Origin: Flavobacteriaceae bacterium
Lineage (GTDB): Bacteria > Bacteroidota > Bacteroidia > Flavobacteriales > Flavobacteriaceae
Assembly: GCA_018402205.1 (NCBI GenBank)
Contig: JAGYIX010000005.1
Span: 119,202-174,434 of the forward strand
Reading direction: 5' to 3'
DNA: 55,233 bases
A program made the translations under genes and the position numbers. Below, piece after piece: positions 18,826 through 27,677 of this stretch (position 1 is its first letter; every line of letters starts with the position of its first letter). Below the pieces are notes generated by a model. The model made no database searches. It was not told the origin of the DNA and saw nothing but the letters and a program-made list of their open reading frames with translations.

Positions 18826-20347
18826 GCACGGCGATAAGCGTGCGCAATCCGTCTTTTAAATTCTGAGCACGCAGATTTTCATTCGGACTATGCTGGTTGT
18901 TATCAGCATTTACGGTCGGAATCGTCACCGCATCTATACCCAACCCATCGACAAACGGAGAAATGGGGATAGATCCGCCAGACATGCGCACCGAAACCAA
19001 AGGATCTGAAAAGGTCTTTTTCATAATGTTCGATAGCCAAACCGAAACCTCGGCGTCGAAGGGTGTTCTAAATGCCTGATACGAAATGCTCGACTGCATG
19101 CGCATGATTTTTGAATGGGCCATGCGCTCTTCTTGGGTGGGTTCTCTGTCCAAAACCAAGAACCCTTGAGACTCTAGGTGAGCCCGAACCAAATTAATCA
19201 AGCGCTCAGGATTCACTTCAGGCACTAGGCGAATGTCTATTTCAGCCAGGGCTGTGGCAGGAACAATAGTACGCACCTCATCGCCAACCCAGGCCGAACG
19301 AAGGCCTCGAATATTTAGCGAAGGGTATTGAATGCTCTCTTGATAGGTGCGTCCCACGGCGTCAGCGGTGGCGAAGCCAAGCCGCTCTTTAGTCGCCTGT
19401 TCGTCATCAGGAACGGCGTCGAGTATGGCCTTTTCTGCAGCCGAGATATTAACATTGTCGTAAAAACCCTTGATGAGCACTCTGCCCCGCTCATCTTTCA
19501 TAGAGGCGAGTGCCTGAGCGAGCATGAGTGCGGGGTTAGGGGCGTAATTTCCGTAATGCCCGCTGTGTTGAGCGAGTTTAGGCCCAAAGCTTTCAAGTGT
19601 AACGGTAGAGATACCTCTTGCCCCAAAGGTAAGGGTGGGTAAATTGCTCACGTGTCGGGGGCCATCAAATATGAGCATGGCGTCGGCCGTTAGCTTATCG
19701 CGATGCAGAGTGACCGCCTCAGGTAGCGAGGGCGAACCTTGCTCTTCTTCAAAATCAATCACCATTTTAATGCGGTAATCGGGTAGCTTCTTCGTCTCAG
19801 CGAGAGCATCCCATGCTGCCAAAAACATGGCTAAGGGTCCTTTATCGTCAGAGGTCGAGCGGCCGAATAAGCGCAGTTCAGGGTCATAGGCCTCCTTTAG
19901 GTTGCTCCATGGCACCTGCTCAAACCCCCCGTCTGCAGTAGGCTGCTTGAGCACCACAGCATAAGGGTCGGGCTGATTCCATTTAGAAGGGTCTACCGCC
20001 TGCCCGTCGACGTGCACATAGGTTAATAGGGTACGCTTGGGGCGCTTAGGTTCATAAGTAGCCAGCATTAGCGGAATGCCTGAAGTCTCTAGCATTTCGA
20101 TGTTGAAATTGCGCGAAGAAAACACCTTTTGGGCGTAAGCGATATTGGCCGTAACATGATCGGCTATGGCCGCATCATTTTTTACCGCAATCATTTCTTT
20201 GAGTAGTTCAGCAGAGTGCAAAAAATAGGCCTCTGTTAATCGGTCTAGCTCGCTCGAAGAAAGGCGCTGAGCCTCTACCGAACTCAATGAAAGCAAAAAG
20301 GCCGCAACTATTGCGGCTCTTTTTAATCTATCTATTCTTAGTCTCAT
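18806..20347 (-). CDS. exported M20-family metallo-dipeptidase
   Basis: 513 residues with an N-terminal signal (RAAIVAAFLLSLSSVEAQ). Zinc-site context is present: LLTYVHVDGQAVDPSKW (variant of the usual H-D pair), GRSTSDDKGPLAMFLAAWDA with the bridging Asp, VIDFEEEQGSPSL with the Glu-Glu catalytic pair, and a late NQHSPNENLR His. A lid/dimerisation domain lies in the middle (RGISTVTLESFGPK, LNIRGLRSAWVGDEVRTIVP). Expected to cleave di- or short peptides in the periplasm. Start overlaps the stop of the preceding small zinc-ribbon gene by 4 bases, so the two are co-translated. Confidence 0.88.
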   Translation of the reverse strand: MRLRIDRLKRAAIVAAFLLSLSSVEAQRLSSSELDRLTEAYFLHSAELLKEMIAVKNDAAIADHVTANIAYAQKVFSSRNFNIEMLETSGIPLMLATYEPKRPKRTLLTYVHVDGQAVDPSKWNQPDPYAVVLKQPTADGGFEQVPWSNLKEAYDPELRLFGRSTSDDKGPLAMFLAAWDALAETKKLPDYRIKMVIDFEEEQGSPSLPEAVTLHRDKLTADAMLIFDGPRHVSNLPTLTFGARGISTVTLESFGPKLAQHSGHYGNYAPNPALMLAQALASMKDERGRVLIKGFYDNVNISAAEKAILDAVPDDEQATKERLGFATADAVGRTYQESIQYPSLNIRGLRSAWVGDEVRTIVPATALAEIDIRLVPEVNPERLINLVRAHLESQGFLVLDREPTQEERMAHSKIMRMQSSISYQAFRTPFDAEVSVWLSNIMKKTFSDPLVSVRMSGGSIPISPFVDGLGIDAVTIPTVNADNNQHSPNENLRAQNLKDGLRTLIAVLSAESY

Positions 20348-20535
20348 AACGTACAGCTCATATCAGATCCGCAGCACTGAGGTGACTTAATTTTTCCTTC
20401 ACAAGAAGGGCAGAATGAAATTTGAACTTCTGCGCCAGAATCTAGGGTCAGCGAGCCATTTTCTAAGGGAAGATCGCATTTTGCGCAGCTCGCATTTACC
20501 GCCATTTTGCATGTATCACAAGTGTAAGTAGCCAT
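20344..20535 (-). CDS. small zinc-ribbon protein
   Basis: 63 residues with multiple CxxC pairs: CDTCKM, CAKCDLP, CPSCEG and a final CCGSD...C, giving about two zinc knuckles. A short acidic/aliphatic stretch (GSLTLDSGAEVQISF) separates them. No signal peptide, so cytoplasmic. It lies just upstream of, and overlaps by 4 bases, the M20 peptidase gene, an unusual pairing of a cytoplasmic zinc protein with an exported zinc enzyme. Function is unknown; metal handling or nucleic-acid binding are both possible. Confidence 0.7.
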   Translation of the reverse strand: MATYTCDTCKMAVNASCAKCDLPLENGSLTLDSGAEVQISFCPSCEGKIKSPQCCGSDMSCTL

Positions 20536-20584
20536 AGCTTGATTTTTTATAGATTTAGAGATTCAATATACAAAGAAGCCTTCT

Positions 20585-21904
20585 ATGCACCCATCAAAAA
20601 CTGCTCTTTCATTGTTCAGCTTGCTGTTTTTAACGGCAGTCACGTCGCTATCGGCCCAAACGCGTTTGAACCGCACCGAAAAGCAACTAGTACAACAAGT
20701 AAGCGTCAACCACAACCAGGCTATCGGCTTTTTAGAGCAGGTGGTTAATGTGAATTCAGGAACATTGAATTTAGAGGGGGTGCGCGAGGTAGGGCGTATG
20801 TTCGAAGAGCAGTTTCAGGCGATAGCTTTTGAGACGATTTGGGAAGAGATGCCTTCTGAAATGAACCGAGCCGGACACCTTATCGCCAAAATTGAAGGCG
20901 CTAAGGGAAAAAAACTGTTACTCATTGGCCATTTAGACACGGTCTTTGAAAAAAACAGCCCATTTCAGGTTTTTGAAAAAATTAACGACAGCATAGCCAA
21001 GGCACCTGGAGGCAATGATATGAAAGGCGGAGACGTCATGATTCTCTATGCCCTTAAGGCCCTTCGCGAAGTGGGAGCCCTTGATAACGCCGACATTCAG
21101 GTGGTGTTTACCGGAGACGAAGAAAGCACCGGAAAGCCCTTATCTGTTTCGCGCAAGTCACTGATCGATGCAGCTAAACGAGCAGACGTGGCTTTGGGTT
21201 ACGAAACCTCAACGGGTTTTGACTACGCCACCGTGGCCCGAAGAGGAGCCTCTGGCTGGTACGTGGTCGCTGAGGGCAAGCGTGCTCATTCGTCGGGGGT
21301 CTTCTCTGAGCGCACCGGAGCCGGAGCCATCTTTGAATTATCGCGCATCTTACACCAATTCTACACCGATGTCAGGGGAGAAGAACTGCTCACCTTTAAC
21401 CCAGGCTTGCTGATGGGCGGCACGCTATTAGATTACGACCCCAAAACCAGTCAGGCCACCGTTTTCGGAAAAACCAATGTCGTCGCCCAACGCGCCGAGG
21501 TGCGGGGCGGATTGCGCTTTATCACCGAAGACCAAAAAGAACGCGCCCGAACCAAAATGCGCGCCATCGTTGAAAACGGTAACCTACCACAGACCTCGGC
21601 CCGCATTGAGTTTACCGATTCGTATCCGGCTATGCCGATGACCGATGGTAACCTGGCGCTTCTCGAACAATTGAACGAAGTGAGTTTGGCGCTCAATCAG
21701 GGCGAAGTGAAGGCCTATGATCCGGGCAAGCGTGGAGCTGCAGACATCTCATTTGTGGCGGCCCATGTCGATGGAGCCCTAGGCGGGCTAGGCAGCATGG
21801 GAAGCGGAGCGCACACCCCCAACGAAACGGTTAACCTCAACACCTTTGAGGCGCTAACGCAGCGCACCGCGGTCTTTATTTACCGCTTGCTTCAAGAAAA
21901 GTAG
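20585..21904 (+). CDS. exported M20/M25 peptidase, carboxypeptidase G2-like
   Basis: 439 residues. A signal peptide (FSLLFLTAVTSLSAQ) precedes an M20 catalytic domain: KLLLIGHLDTVFEK (zinc His and Asp), APGGNDMKGGDVMILYAL (bridging Asp), VFTGDEESTGKPL (Glu-Glu pair), and GSGAHTPNETVNL near the C-terminus with the last ligand His. The dimerisation domain runs from about residue 215 to 325 (ARRGASGWYVVAEGKRAHSS). Glutamate-type carboxypeptidase activity is the nearest known role. A single gene, divergent from the zinc-ribbon gene. Confidence 0.88.
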   Translation: MHPSKTALSLFSLLFLTAVTSLSAQTRLNRTEKQLVQQVSVNHNQAIGFLEQVVNVNSGTLNLEGVREVGRMFEEQFQAIAFETIWEEMPSEMNRAGHLIAKIEGAKGKKLLLIGHLDTVFEKNSPFQVFEKINDSIAKAPGGNDMKGGDVMILYALKALREVGALDNADIQVVFTGDEESTGKPLSVSRKSLIDAAKRADVALGYETSTGFDYATVARRGASGWYVVAEGKRAHSSGVFSERTGAGAIFELSRILHQFYTDVRGEELLTFNPGLLMGGTLLDYDPKTSQATVFGKTNVVAQRAEVRGGLRFITEDQKERARTKMRAIVENGNLPQTSARIEFTDSYPAMPMTDGNLALLEQLNEVSLALNQGEVKAYDPGKRGAADISFVAAHVDGALGGLGSMGSGAHTPNETVNLNTFEALTQRTAVFIYRLLQEK

Positions 21905-21925
21905 AAACCCAACCTTGGGGCACGA

Positions 21926-22432
21926 CTATTCTATCGAAAGCAGCTCAACCCCTACAGTCTCACCCATTACGGTTACTACATAAAGGTTGCCGTTGACCGC
22001 ATCATTTATCTCGGTGAAGCGCTCCTCAGCCATCAGCCTATTCACTAGCATAGGCGTGGTGTTGCTGTGGCCCACAATAAGCACGCGCTGGCCTTTGTGT
22101 TTTGCAATCCAAGTCTGCGCATCAAAGGCATTAGGGTCGTAAAGTGAAATCTCAAGCCCATTGGTCTCTGCAGCCGGGGCTGCTGTCTGTCGCGTTCGTT
22201 GGTAATCGGTGCTGTATACGGCATCTAGGGGCTCCAAGCCCAAAACCTCTGCCCAGCGCTGAGCGCGCTGAAGGCCTTCTTCGGTGAGTTGCGGATCATT
22301 TCCGACCCCTTCAGAGCGGTCTTTTTCAGCATGGCGTATGAGGTAAAAGGTGGTGACAGAAGTGTCTTGAGGCGCAGGCGCACAAGACAGCGTCAAGAGT
22401 GCAACAGATAAGGCTAGCAGAAATTTTTTCAT
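21926..22432 (-). CDS. histidine phosphatase family lipoprotein
   Basis: 168 residues. The N-terminus MKKFLLALSVALLTLSCAPAP is a lipoprotein signal with Cys17 as the lipidation site. The mature domain has the phosphoglycerate-mutase-like fold: FYLIRHAEKDR (catalytic His), LTEEGLQRAQRWAEVL, VYSTDYQRTRQTAAP, the second His in VLIVGHSNTTPMLV. This short, single-domain form is typical of Bacteroidota periplasmic phosphatases of unknown substrate. Divergent from the MBL-fold gene. Confidence 0.88.
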   Translation of the reverse strand: MKKFLLALSVALLTLSCAPAPQDTSVTTFYLIRHAEKDRSEGVGNDPQLTEEGLQRAQRWAEVLGLEPLDAVYSTDYQRTRQTAAPAAETNGLEISLYDPNAFDAQTWIAKHKGQRVLIVGHSNTTPMLVNRLMAEERFTEINDAVNGNLYVVTVMGETVGVELLSIE

Positions 22433-22489
22433 AAAAAGTAAGATTTGCGAACGAAATAGATGCTGTAACTTACTTAAAAATATCCGCCG

Positions 22490-23371
22490 ATGAGAATCCT
22501 TTTTACCCTAACTACCCTGTGTATTGCATATAGCTCAATAGCTCAAAGCGACTACAGCAACGTGCAGATCACCGCCGAGCAGCTTTCAGAGCACGTGTAT
22601 ATTCTTTATGGGGCCGGAGGCAACATGGCCCTAGTCACCGGAGAGCAACAGAATTACCTGATCGACGACCAGTTTGCCCCGCTCTCTGACAAGATTCTCT
22701 TCAAGATTAAATCGATCAACGACAAGCCCCTGGCCTATGTGCTCAACACTCACTGGCACGGAGATCACACGGGCGGAAACGAAAACCTGGCCAAAGAAGG
22801 AGCCCTAATCATCGCCTCAGACAGGGTGTACGACCGGCTCAAAGAGGGGCAGCAATCAGCACGACGCACTACTCCGCCGGCTGCTCCCGAAGCCTTGCCC
22901 GTAATTTCATTTAGCGACCAGATGCATTTGCGCTACGGCCAAGACGCCCATATTCACGCGATGCATGTCAACGATGCGCATACCGATGGCGACAGCTTCT
23001 ATTACTTTCCTGAAGAGAACGTGATCCACATGGGCGATAATTTCAGCAACGCAAAGTATCCGTTTATCGATTTAGATTCAGGCGGAGACATCGATGGCCT
23101 GCTTAGCAATCTAAACATGGCACAAGCGATGCTCAATGACGATTCCAAAATTATTCCGGGGCACGGACCAGCGGCCACGCTCAAAGACCTTAAAGCCTAC
23201 ACCCACGTGCTTGAAACCTGCGTTGAGCTACTCAGAGAGCTGCGCGACAAGGGCATGACCGCAGAAGAGATTATAGCCGAGAACCCGCTAGCTGAATGGA
23301 ACGACCGCTACGGAGACGGATTCATTGGCCCAGAGGCCTTTATTCGTTCGGTGTTAGGGAGTTTAGACTAA
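22490..23371 (+). CDS. exported metallo-beta-lactamase-fold hydrolase
   Basis: 293 residues. The signal peptide (MRILFTLTTLCIAYSSIAQ) is followed by an MBL domain with NTHWHGDHTGGN (metal-binding HxHxDH), HVNDAHTDGDSFYYF (third His and bridging region), HMGDNFSN (Asp ligand) and IIPGHGPAAT (last His). The layout resembles broad MBL-fold hydrolases, and clinical beta-lactamase activity is not implied. It is 34 bases upstream of the penicillin acylase gene in the same direction, so a shared transcript is likely; both hydrolyse amide- or ester-type bonds outside the cytoplasm. Confidence 0.9.
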   Translation: MRILFTLTTLCIAYSSIAQSDYSNVQITAEQLSEHVYILYGAGGNMALVTGEQQNYLIDDQFAPLSDKILFKIKSINDKPLAYVLNTHWHGDHTGGNENLAKEGALIIASDRVYDRLKEGQQSARRTTPPAAPEALPVISFSDQMHLRYGQDAHIHAMHVNDAHTDGDSFYYFPEENVIHMGDNFSNAKYPFIDLDSGGDIDGLLSNLNMAQAMLNDDSKIIPGHGPAATLKDLKAYTHVLETCVELLRELRDKGMTAEEIIAENPLAEWNDRYGDGFIGPEAFIRSVLGSLD

Positions 23372-23405
23372 AACCGTACTTTCATAGCGCTAATGTCTTT
23401 TTGAA

Positions 23406-25829
23406 ATGAAAACCGTAAAGTTTATAGCCAGCGTGCTGCTGTGTGCAGCCCTTTTCTACATCGGGCACTTTGGCCTCGGATCACTGCCTCCGCTCGGCAA
23501 ATTCATCAGCCCTACTAGCGGATTTTGGCAAAACGAACGCAGCGAAACCTCCGGAGAAATCACCGTATTAAGCGGGCTAAGCCAACCTGTGCGCATTCAG
23601 TACGACGAGCAGCTGATTCCGCACTTATTCGCTGAAAACGACCTTGACCTCTATAGAGCCCAAGGCTACATAACGGCAAAGCACCGCTTATGGCAGATGG
23701 AATTTCAAACCTACGCCGCCGCCGGGCGTGTTTCAGAAATTGTAGGCCCCGCAGCCATTGAATACGACCGCGGGCAACGCCGCAAGGGTATGGTATTTGG
23801 GGCCGAAAACGCCCTAGACGAGATGCTAAAAGACCCGATACTAGCTGCACGCATAGAGGCCTACAGTGAAGGAGTCAATGCCTATATCGATCAACTAGAG
23901 CCAAAAGACTATCCGGTAGAGTACAAGTTACTGAACTACACGCCAGAACCTTGGCAACCCCTTAAATCAGGGCTGCTGCTCATGTACATGACCGACATGC
24001 TCGCGGGGGGTGATGCCGACCTTGAAAACTCCAACTTCGTCAGCCTCTTCGGCAAAGAAACCTTCGAATTGCTGTTTCCCGAATTCTTGACCGATCAAGA
24101 CCCCGTTATAGAGCGCGAGCGCAACTGGAGTGATTTCGAAAACATCGAAGTGCCTGAGAGTCCGGGTCAACTAAGCGCAATGGCGCTGGTCAACGAAACC
24201 CTTGAGCAGCCCGACCCCGACAACGGCAGCAACAACTGGGCCGTTTCAGCCGAAAAATCGGCGAGCGGAAACCCCATGCTCGCCAACGATCCGCATCTAG
24301 GGCTCAACCTGCCCTCTATATGGTATGTCATGCAGCTGGCGACACCCGATCACAACGTCATGGGCGCTACGCTTCCCGGGGCACTTGGGGTGATCATTGG
24401 CTTTAACGACCACATTGCCTGGGGCGTGACCAACGCCACCAGAGACGTCAAAGACTGGTATAAAATCAGCTTTACAGATGAATCCAAAACGTCCTATGTA
24501 TACGGGCAAGAGAGCAAGCCAATCAATGAGGTGATAGAGGCCATCAAGGTCAAGGGAGCCGATACCGTTTACGACACGGTGCGCTACACCCACTACGGAC
24601 CCATAACCTACGACGAGCGTTTCAAGGGTAACGGGCGCGAACACTTTGCCATGAAATGGATAGGCCACGAGCCCAACAGCAACCAAAACACCTTTTTAAA
24701 CCTGAATCGCGCGCGCAATTACGACGACTATTTAACCGCGATTAGCACGTACACCGCACCCGCCCAAAACTTTGTGTTTGCCTCGAAAGAGAACGATATC
24801 GCGCTTTGGATTCAGGGAAAAATCGCCAACAAATGGGAGCAGCAGGGTAAGTTTGTGTTAGACGGATCCAACCCTGAGCACGAATGGCAAGCCTACATTC
24901 CTCAGGCCCACAATGCCCACACTAAGAACCCCGAACGGGGGTTTGTGAGTTCGGCCAATCAGCATCCGACCGATGAGGCCTACCCTTACTATGTGTACGA
25001 CGCCAACTACGAGGCCTATCGCAACCGCGTAATCAACGATTTCTTCAGGTCAAAAGACCGGTTCTCGATAGACGATTTTAAGGCCCTTCAGTCGAACAAC
25101 TACAATTTGAAGGCCGCCGAGGGGCTACCTGTCATGATCAGTCTTTTAGAAGGTTCCGGGCAGTCTGTTGTTGGCAGCGCCGAGGGCTACCTGAACACGC
25201 TCAAGGGCTGGGATTTTCTGAACGACGAAAATTCACTGGGTGCCTCCATTTGGGAGGCCTGGTGGACCAATCTATACGACTTGAGTTGGGACGAATTTGA
25301 GCAATCTGAAGTCGCGCTGCATTGGCCCGACGCCTATCAAACGGTTTGGCTGCTGAAACACCATCCCGAACATGAATTTTTTGATCGCCTAGACTCTGCA
25401 GAAAAAGAAGACGCCGCCGCCGTTGTGCAGCTCGCTTTCGAGCAGGCCGTGAAAGCTCTAGACGCCCATGTGAAAGAAGGTAAATCGCTCGAATGGGCTA
25501 GCTACAAGGCCACCTATGTGGGTCACCTGCTGCAGGCGCTGCCCGCCTTTTCGCGCTTTGACTTGCCGGTGGGCGGAAACGGAAACATTGTCAACGCCAT
25601 GAAGAAAAACCACGGCCCATCTTGGCGCATGATCGTCGAACTTGGCTCAGAAACCAAGGCCCTTGGCGCCTACCCCGGCGGGCAATCTGGAAACCCCGGA
25701 AGCAAACATTACGACGACATACTCGACACCTGGGCAGCGGGCGAATACTACCCCTTGCTTTACCTCAAGTCTGTCGACGACCAACCTTCTATGATGAGTT
25801 TTAGTTCAACACTAAACCCCAAATCGTGA
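23406..25829 (+). CDS. penicillin acylase family Ntn-hydrolase
   Basis: 807 residues. A hydrophobic N-terminal segment (VKFIASVLLCAALFYIGHFG) serves as export signal or anchor. The alpha-chain region has RIQYDEQLIPHLFAEN and AQGYITAKHRLWQMEF. Auto-cleavage is expected before Ser275 in DNGSNNWAVS, which would become the N-terminal nucleophile of the beta chain; ANDPHLGLNLPSIWY and GVIIGFNDHIAWGVTNATRD follow, and PVGGNGNIVNAM with GGQSGNPGSKHY close the domain. The family includes penicillin, cephalosporin and acyl-homoserine-lactone acylases; the substrate is not decidable here. Its stop overlaps the next gene's possible GTG start by 4 bases. Confidence 0.93.
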   Translation: MKTVKFIASVLLCAALFYIGHFGLGSLPPLGKFISPTSGFWQNERSETSGEITVLSGLSQPVRIQYDEQLIPHLFAENDLDLYRAQGYITAKHRLWQMEFQTYAAAGRVSEIVGPAAIEYDRGQRRKGMVFGAENALDEMLKDPILAARIEAYSEGVNAYIDQLEPKDYPVEYKLLNYTPEPWQPLKSGLLLMYMTDMLAGGDADLENSNFVSLFGKETFELLFPEFLTDQDPVIERERNWSDFENIEVPESPGQLSAMALVNETLEQPDPDNGSNNWAVSAEKSASGNPMLANDPHLGLNLPSIWYVMQLATPDHNVMGATLPGALGVIIGFNDHIAWGVTNATRDVKDWYKISFTDESKTSYVYGQESKPINEVIEAIKVKGADTVYDTVRYTHYGPITYDERFKGNGREHFAMKWIGHEPNSNQNTFLNLNRARNYDDYLTAISTYTAPAQNFVFASKENDIALWIQGKIANKWEQQGKFVLDGSNPEHEWQAYIPQAHNAHTKNPERGFVSSANQHPTDEAYPYYVYDANYEAYRNRVINDFFRSKDRFSIDDFKALQSNNYNLKAAEGLPVMISLLEGSGQSVVGSAEGYLNTLKGWDFLNDENSLGASIWEAWWTNLYDLSWDEFEQSEVALHWPDAYQTVWLLKHHPEHEFFDRLDSAEKEDAAAVVQLAFEQAVKALDAHVKEGKSLEWASYKATYVGHLLQALPAFSRFDLPVGGNGNIVNAMKKNHGPSWRMIVELGSETKALGAYPGGQSGNPGSKHYDDILDTWAAGEYYPLLYLKSVDDQPSMMSFSSTLNPKS

Positions 25830-25831
25830 TC

Positions 25832-26179
25832 ATGAAACGCATTTTGATACACAGCTTTTTGACCCTAACCCTGGCCGTTGCCCTAGGGCTTTTGAACCAA
25901 TGGTACACCGTGATCATAGCAGCGGCCGTCAGCAGTTATGTGGTAAGGCTAAAAGGGGTCTGGGTGTTTCTTGCCCCCTTCATAGTGATCGGCCTTGATT
26001 GGGCGATTGAGGCCTATTTCATCGGAGCGGCCAACGACTTTATTCTAGCCAAGAAGATTGCCGTGCTGCTGCCTTTGGGCGGAAGCGCCACAGCGCTCAT
26101 TGCCGTTACTGGGCTTCTGGGCGGATTGTTCGCCGCCTCTGGCTCACTTGTGGGGCGCAGTTTACGGGCGCTTAGGTAG
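25832..26179 (+). CDS. small integral membrane protein
   Basis: About 115 residues with three to four hydrophobic segments (LIHSFLTLTLAVALGLLN, VIIAAAVSSYVV, VFLAPFIVIGLDWAIEAYF, GGSATALIAVTGLLGGLFAASGSLVG). ATG 25832 is preferred; an in-frame GTG at 25826 overlaps the acylase stop as GTGA and is also possible. It sits at the end of the MBL-acylase run, suggesting co-expression, and its last bases overlap the convergent acetyltransferase gene. No family recognised. Confidence 0.65.
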   Translation: MKRILIHSFLTLTLAVALGLLNQWYTVIIAAAVSSYVVRLKGVWVFLAPFIVIGLDWAIEAYFIGAANDFILAKKIAVLLPLGGSATALIAVTGLLGGLFAASGSLVGRSLRALR

Positions 26180-26662
26180 TTTATTTACGGTTTCTAGTGC
26201 AATAAACCATTTCCCAGAGGTAGGCAACTTGGTGAATCCATAATGGCCGTAAAAGCGTTCTGCCTTTTCATTCTTTGCATCTGCAACTACAGCCATGGCC
26301 CCAATTGAACGCTGAGAAGCTTCGGCTGCTCTAAGCAAAGCGTCTACTAAGAGTAGTTCTCCAAGCCCTTCACCCTTGTACCTGCTATCTCTTGCCAGTC
26401 TACCCAAAAGAATTACCGGAGCTTCGTAGTTTGAAGGCAACCTCTTTTGGTAATGATCTGGTATCACCTCTCGGCCCATACTCATCGCAGAAAGTGTGTA
26501 GTAACCGATCACCTGTTGTTCATCATTAATGGCCACATAGCATACCGCCAGTCTCTTTCTCATGTCTTGAGTAGCCTGTGTCTTTAGGTAATCACAAAGA
26601 GCAGGTTCTTCACACTGAAAAACGCTGCGATCATAGGCTTTGACTAAACGCGTTATTCTCAC
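26162..26662 (-). CDS. GNAT acetyltransferase toxin, TacT-like
   Basis: 166 residues, GNAT fold. The acetyl-CoA-binding R/Q-x-x-G-x-G/A signature is seen in LARDSRYKGEGLGELLLVDAL, and the family's late Tyr is in NEKAERFYGHYGFTKLP. It lies 2 bases after a DUF1778-type antitoxin gene, the order of TacAT/AtaRT modules, in which the toxin acetylates charged aminoacyl-tRNA and blocks translation. Target tRNA cannot be read from sequence. Its 3' end overlaps the convergent membrane-protein gene. Confidence 0.88.
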   Translation of the reverse strand: MRITRLVKAYDRSVFQCEEPALCDYLKTQATQDMRKRLAVCYVAINDEQQVIGYYTLSAMSMGREVIPDHYQKRLPSNYEAPVILLGRLARDSRYKGEGLGELLLVDALLRAAEASQRSIGAMAVVADAKNEKAERFYGHYGFTKLPTSGKWFIALETVNKLPKRP

Positions 26663-26664
26663 GT

Positions 26665-26940
26665 TTACCGATTTAGCTTACGGTAGCGTTTTGCTGCAGA
26701 CACAAGGGCCTCGTTAGGCTCGAGATCTTGCTCAAACAGCGTTTTAAAAAATAGTTCTTGATCTCGTGATGAGGCTAACACCCGCTGATTATCTGCAATG
26801 ATTTGGTCTGATGTTTCTTTCATAGTTTGAGTAATAAAGGCCGCTAGAGAAGAAAAACCACTAAGCTCTTGAGCCCTTGAAAAAAGCTCTTTGTCCAATT
26901 CAGTTATTCTAAATTCTATTCGCTCAGATTTAGTGTTCAT
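26665..26940 (-). CDS. DUF1778-type antitoxin, TacA-like
   Basis: About 91 residues from the ATG at 26938-26940 (MNTKSERIEFRIT). The N-terminus is a ribbon-helix-helix DNA-binding domain (RIEFRITELDKELFSRAQELSG), followed by the FITQTMKETSDQIIADN helix and a toxin-binding tail (ALVSAAKRYRKLN). A longer frame to 26973 exists, but that extra part covers the putative operator, so the shorter start is favoured. Forms an operon with the GNAT toxin and should repress its own promoter. Confidence 0.85.
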   Translation of the reverse strand: MNTKSERIEFRITELDKELFSRAQELSGFSSLAAFITQTMKETSDQIIADNQRVLASSRDQELFFKTLFEQDLEPNEALVSAAKRYRKLNR

Positions 26941-26951
26941 TTCAACTATTT

Positions 26952-26972
26952 TGTACGGTAAACTTACGTACA
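26952..26972 (-). promoter_or_regulatory. inverted-repeat operator of the TacAT-like pair
   Basis: TGTACG (26952-26957) and CGTACA (26967-26972) form perfect 6-base arms separated by 9 bases that are themselves GTAA/TTA-symmetric in part. The site lies 12-32 bases upstream of the antitoxin ATG, the usual place for a ribbon-helix-helix antitoxin operator. Direct binding is inferred. Confidence 0.5.
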
Positions 26973-27088
26973 TAATTTGAAAAGACCTAATCTTCTTTTA
27001 CGACTGAGATCGCAAAATAAAACCCTGACCTCGTCTAGTTTGAAGCTTGATTGATTCGTATTCATTTCCATTTGAATTTTTTAACTCA

Positions 27089-27614
27089 TTACTTATTGGC
27101 AACCTTGCGCTCAACCACGCGGAGTGTCTCGGCGACCACATCGTAGTCGGCGATGCGCTTGATTTTGGTGGGCATCTTGGTGAAGTCTTCAACGATGGCG
27201 TTGAGCAGGCTGTCTTTGCTTAGGGGCAGTTCGAGATCCATGGCCTCGAGGCGCTCTATGCACTGAGCGCACCACTGATTCGCTGGGTATGCGAATGGTG
27301 CAATCTAGGTTTTCGTTTGAGCTGTTTTCGAAGAGCTTGCTGAAGATGCGTCCTTCGATGCGGGCCGCGGCGTTCAGCTGCACTTTTCCGGTGCAGTAGA
27401 TGTCGCCTTTGAGTGATCCGTCTATGGTGACTCCGTCGCAAATGAGGTCTCCGACAAAATGGGCCTGTTCAGAAAGGTAAACCTTGCCTGAAGAAATCAC
27501 TGCGCCTTGGTAGTTGCACTCGATTCTAAGGCTCTTATTGGTCTTAAAGTTGCCCTCGATGACTGACGGAGCCGACAAAATAATCGGCGAAGCTTCGGGT
27601 ATGCGCTTTGACAT
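27089..27614 (-). CDS. bactofilin (polymer-forming cytoskeletal protein), frame disrupted
   Basis: Bactofilin beta-helix domain in the first ~110 residues (IEGNFKTNKSLRIECNYQGAV, VGDLICDGVTIDGSLKGDI, LNAAARIEGRIFSKLFEN), expected to polymerise at the inner membrane. As read, the frame ends at 27189 in an Arg/Pro/His-rich tail. Removing one base from the GGG at 27285-27287 instead gives RIPANQWCAQCIERLEAM and a further ~60 coding-like residues (GC-rich third positions) to a TAA at 27089-27091, for 174 residues in all. The extension is an amphipathic helical tail not seen in most bactofilins. A separate short gene from an internal ATG is the alternative. Confidence 0.75.
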
Positions 27615-27677
27615 AAGTGTAGGTTCTTAGTGTATTAGCAAAACGCAATTTAATACATATATGCGGTAAAAAACCCA

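Noticed and set aside
26998-27192. Separate leftward 64-residue ORF after bactofilin
   Set aside because: Arg/Pro/Ser-rich composition; it is the shadow of the coding frame that continues bactofilin after a one-base shift.
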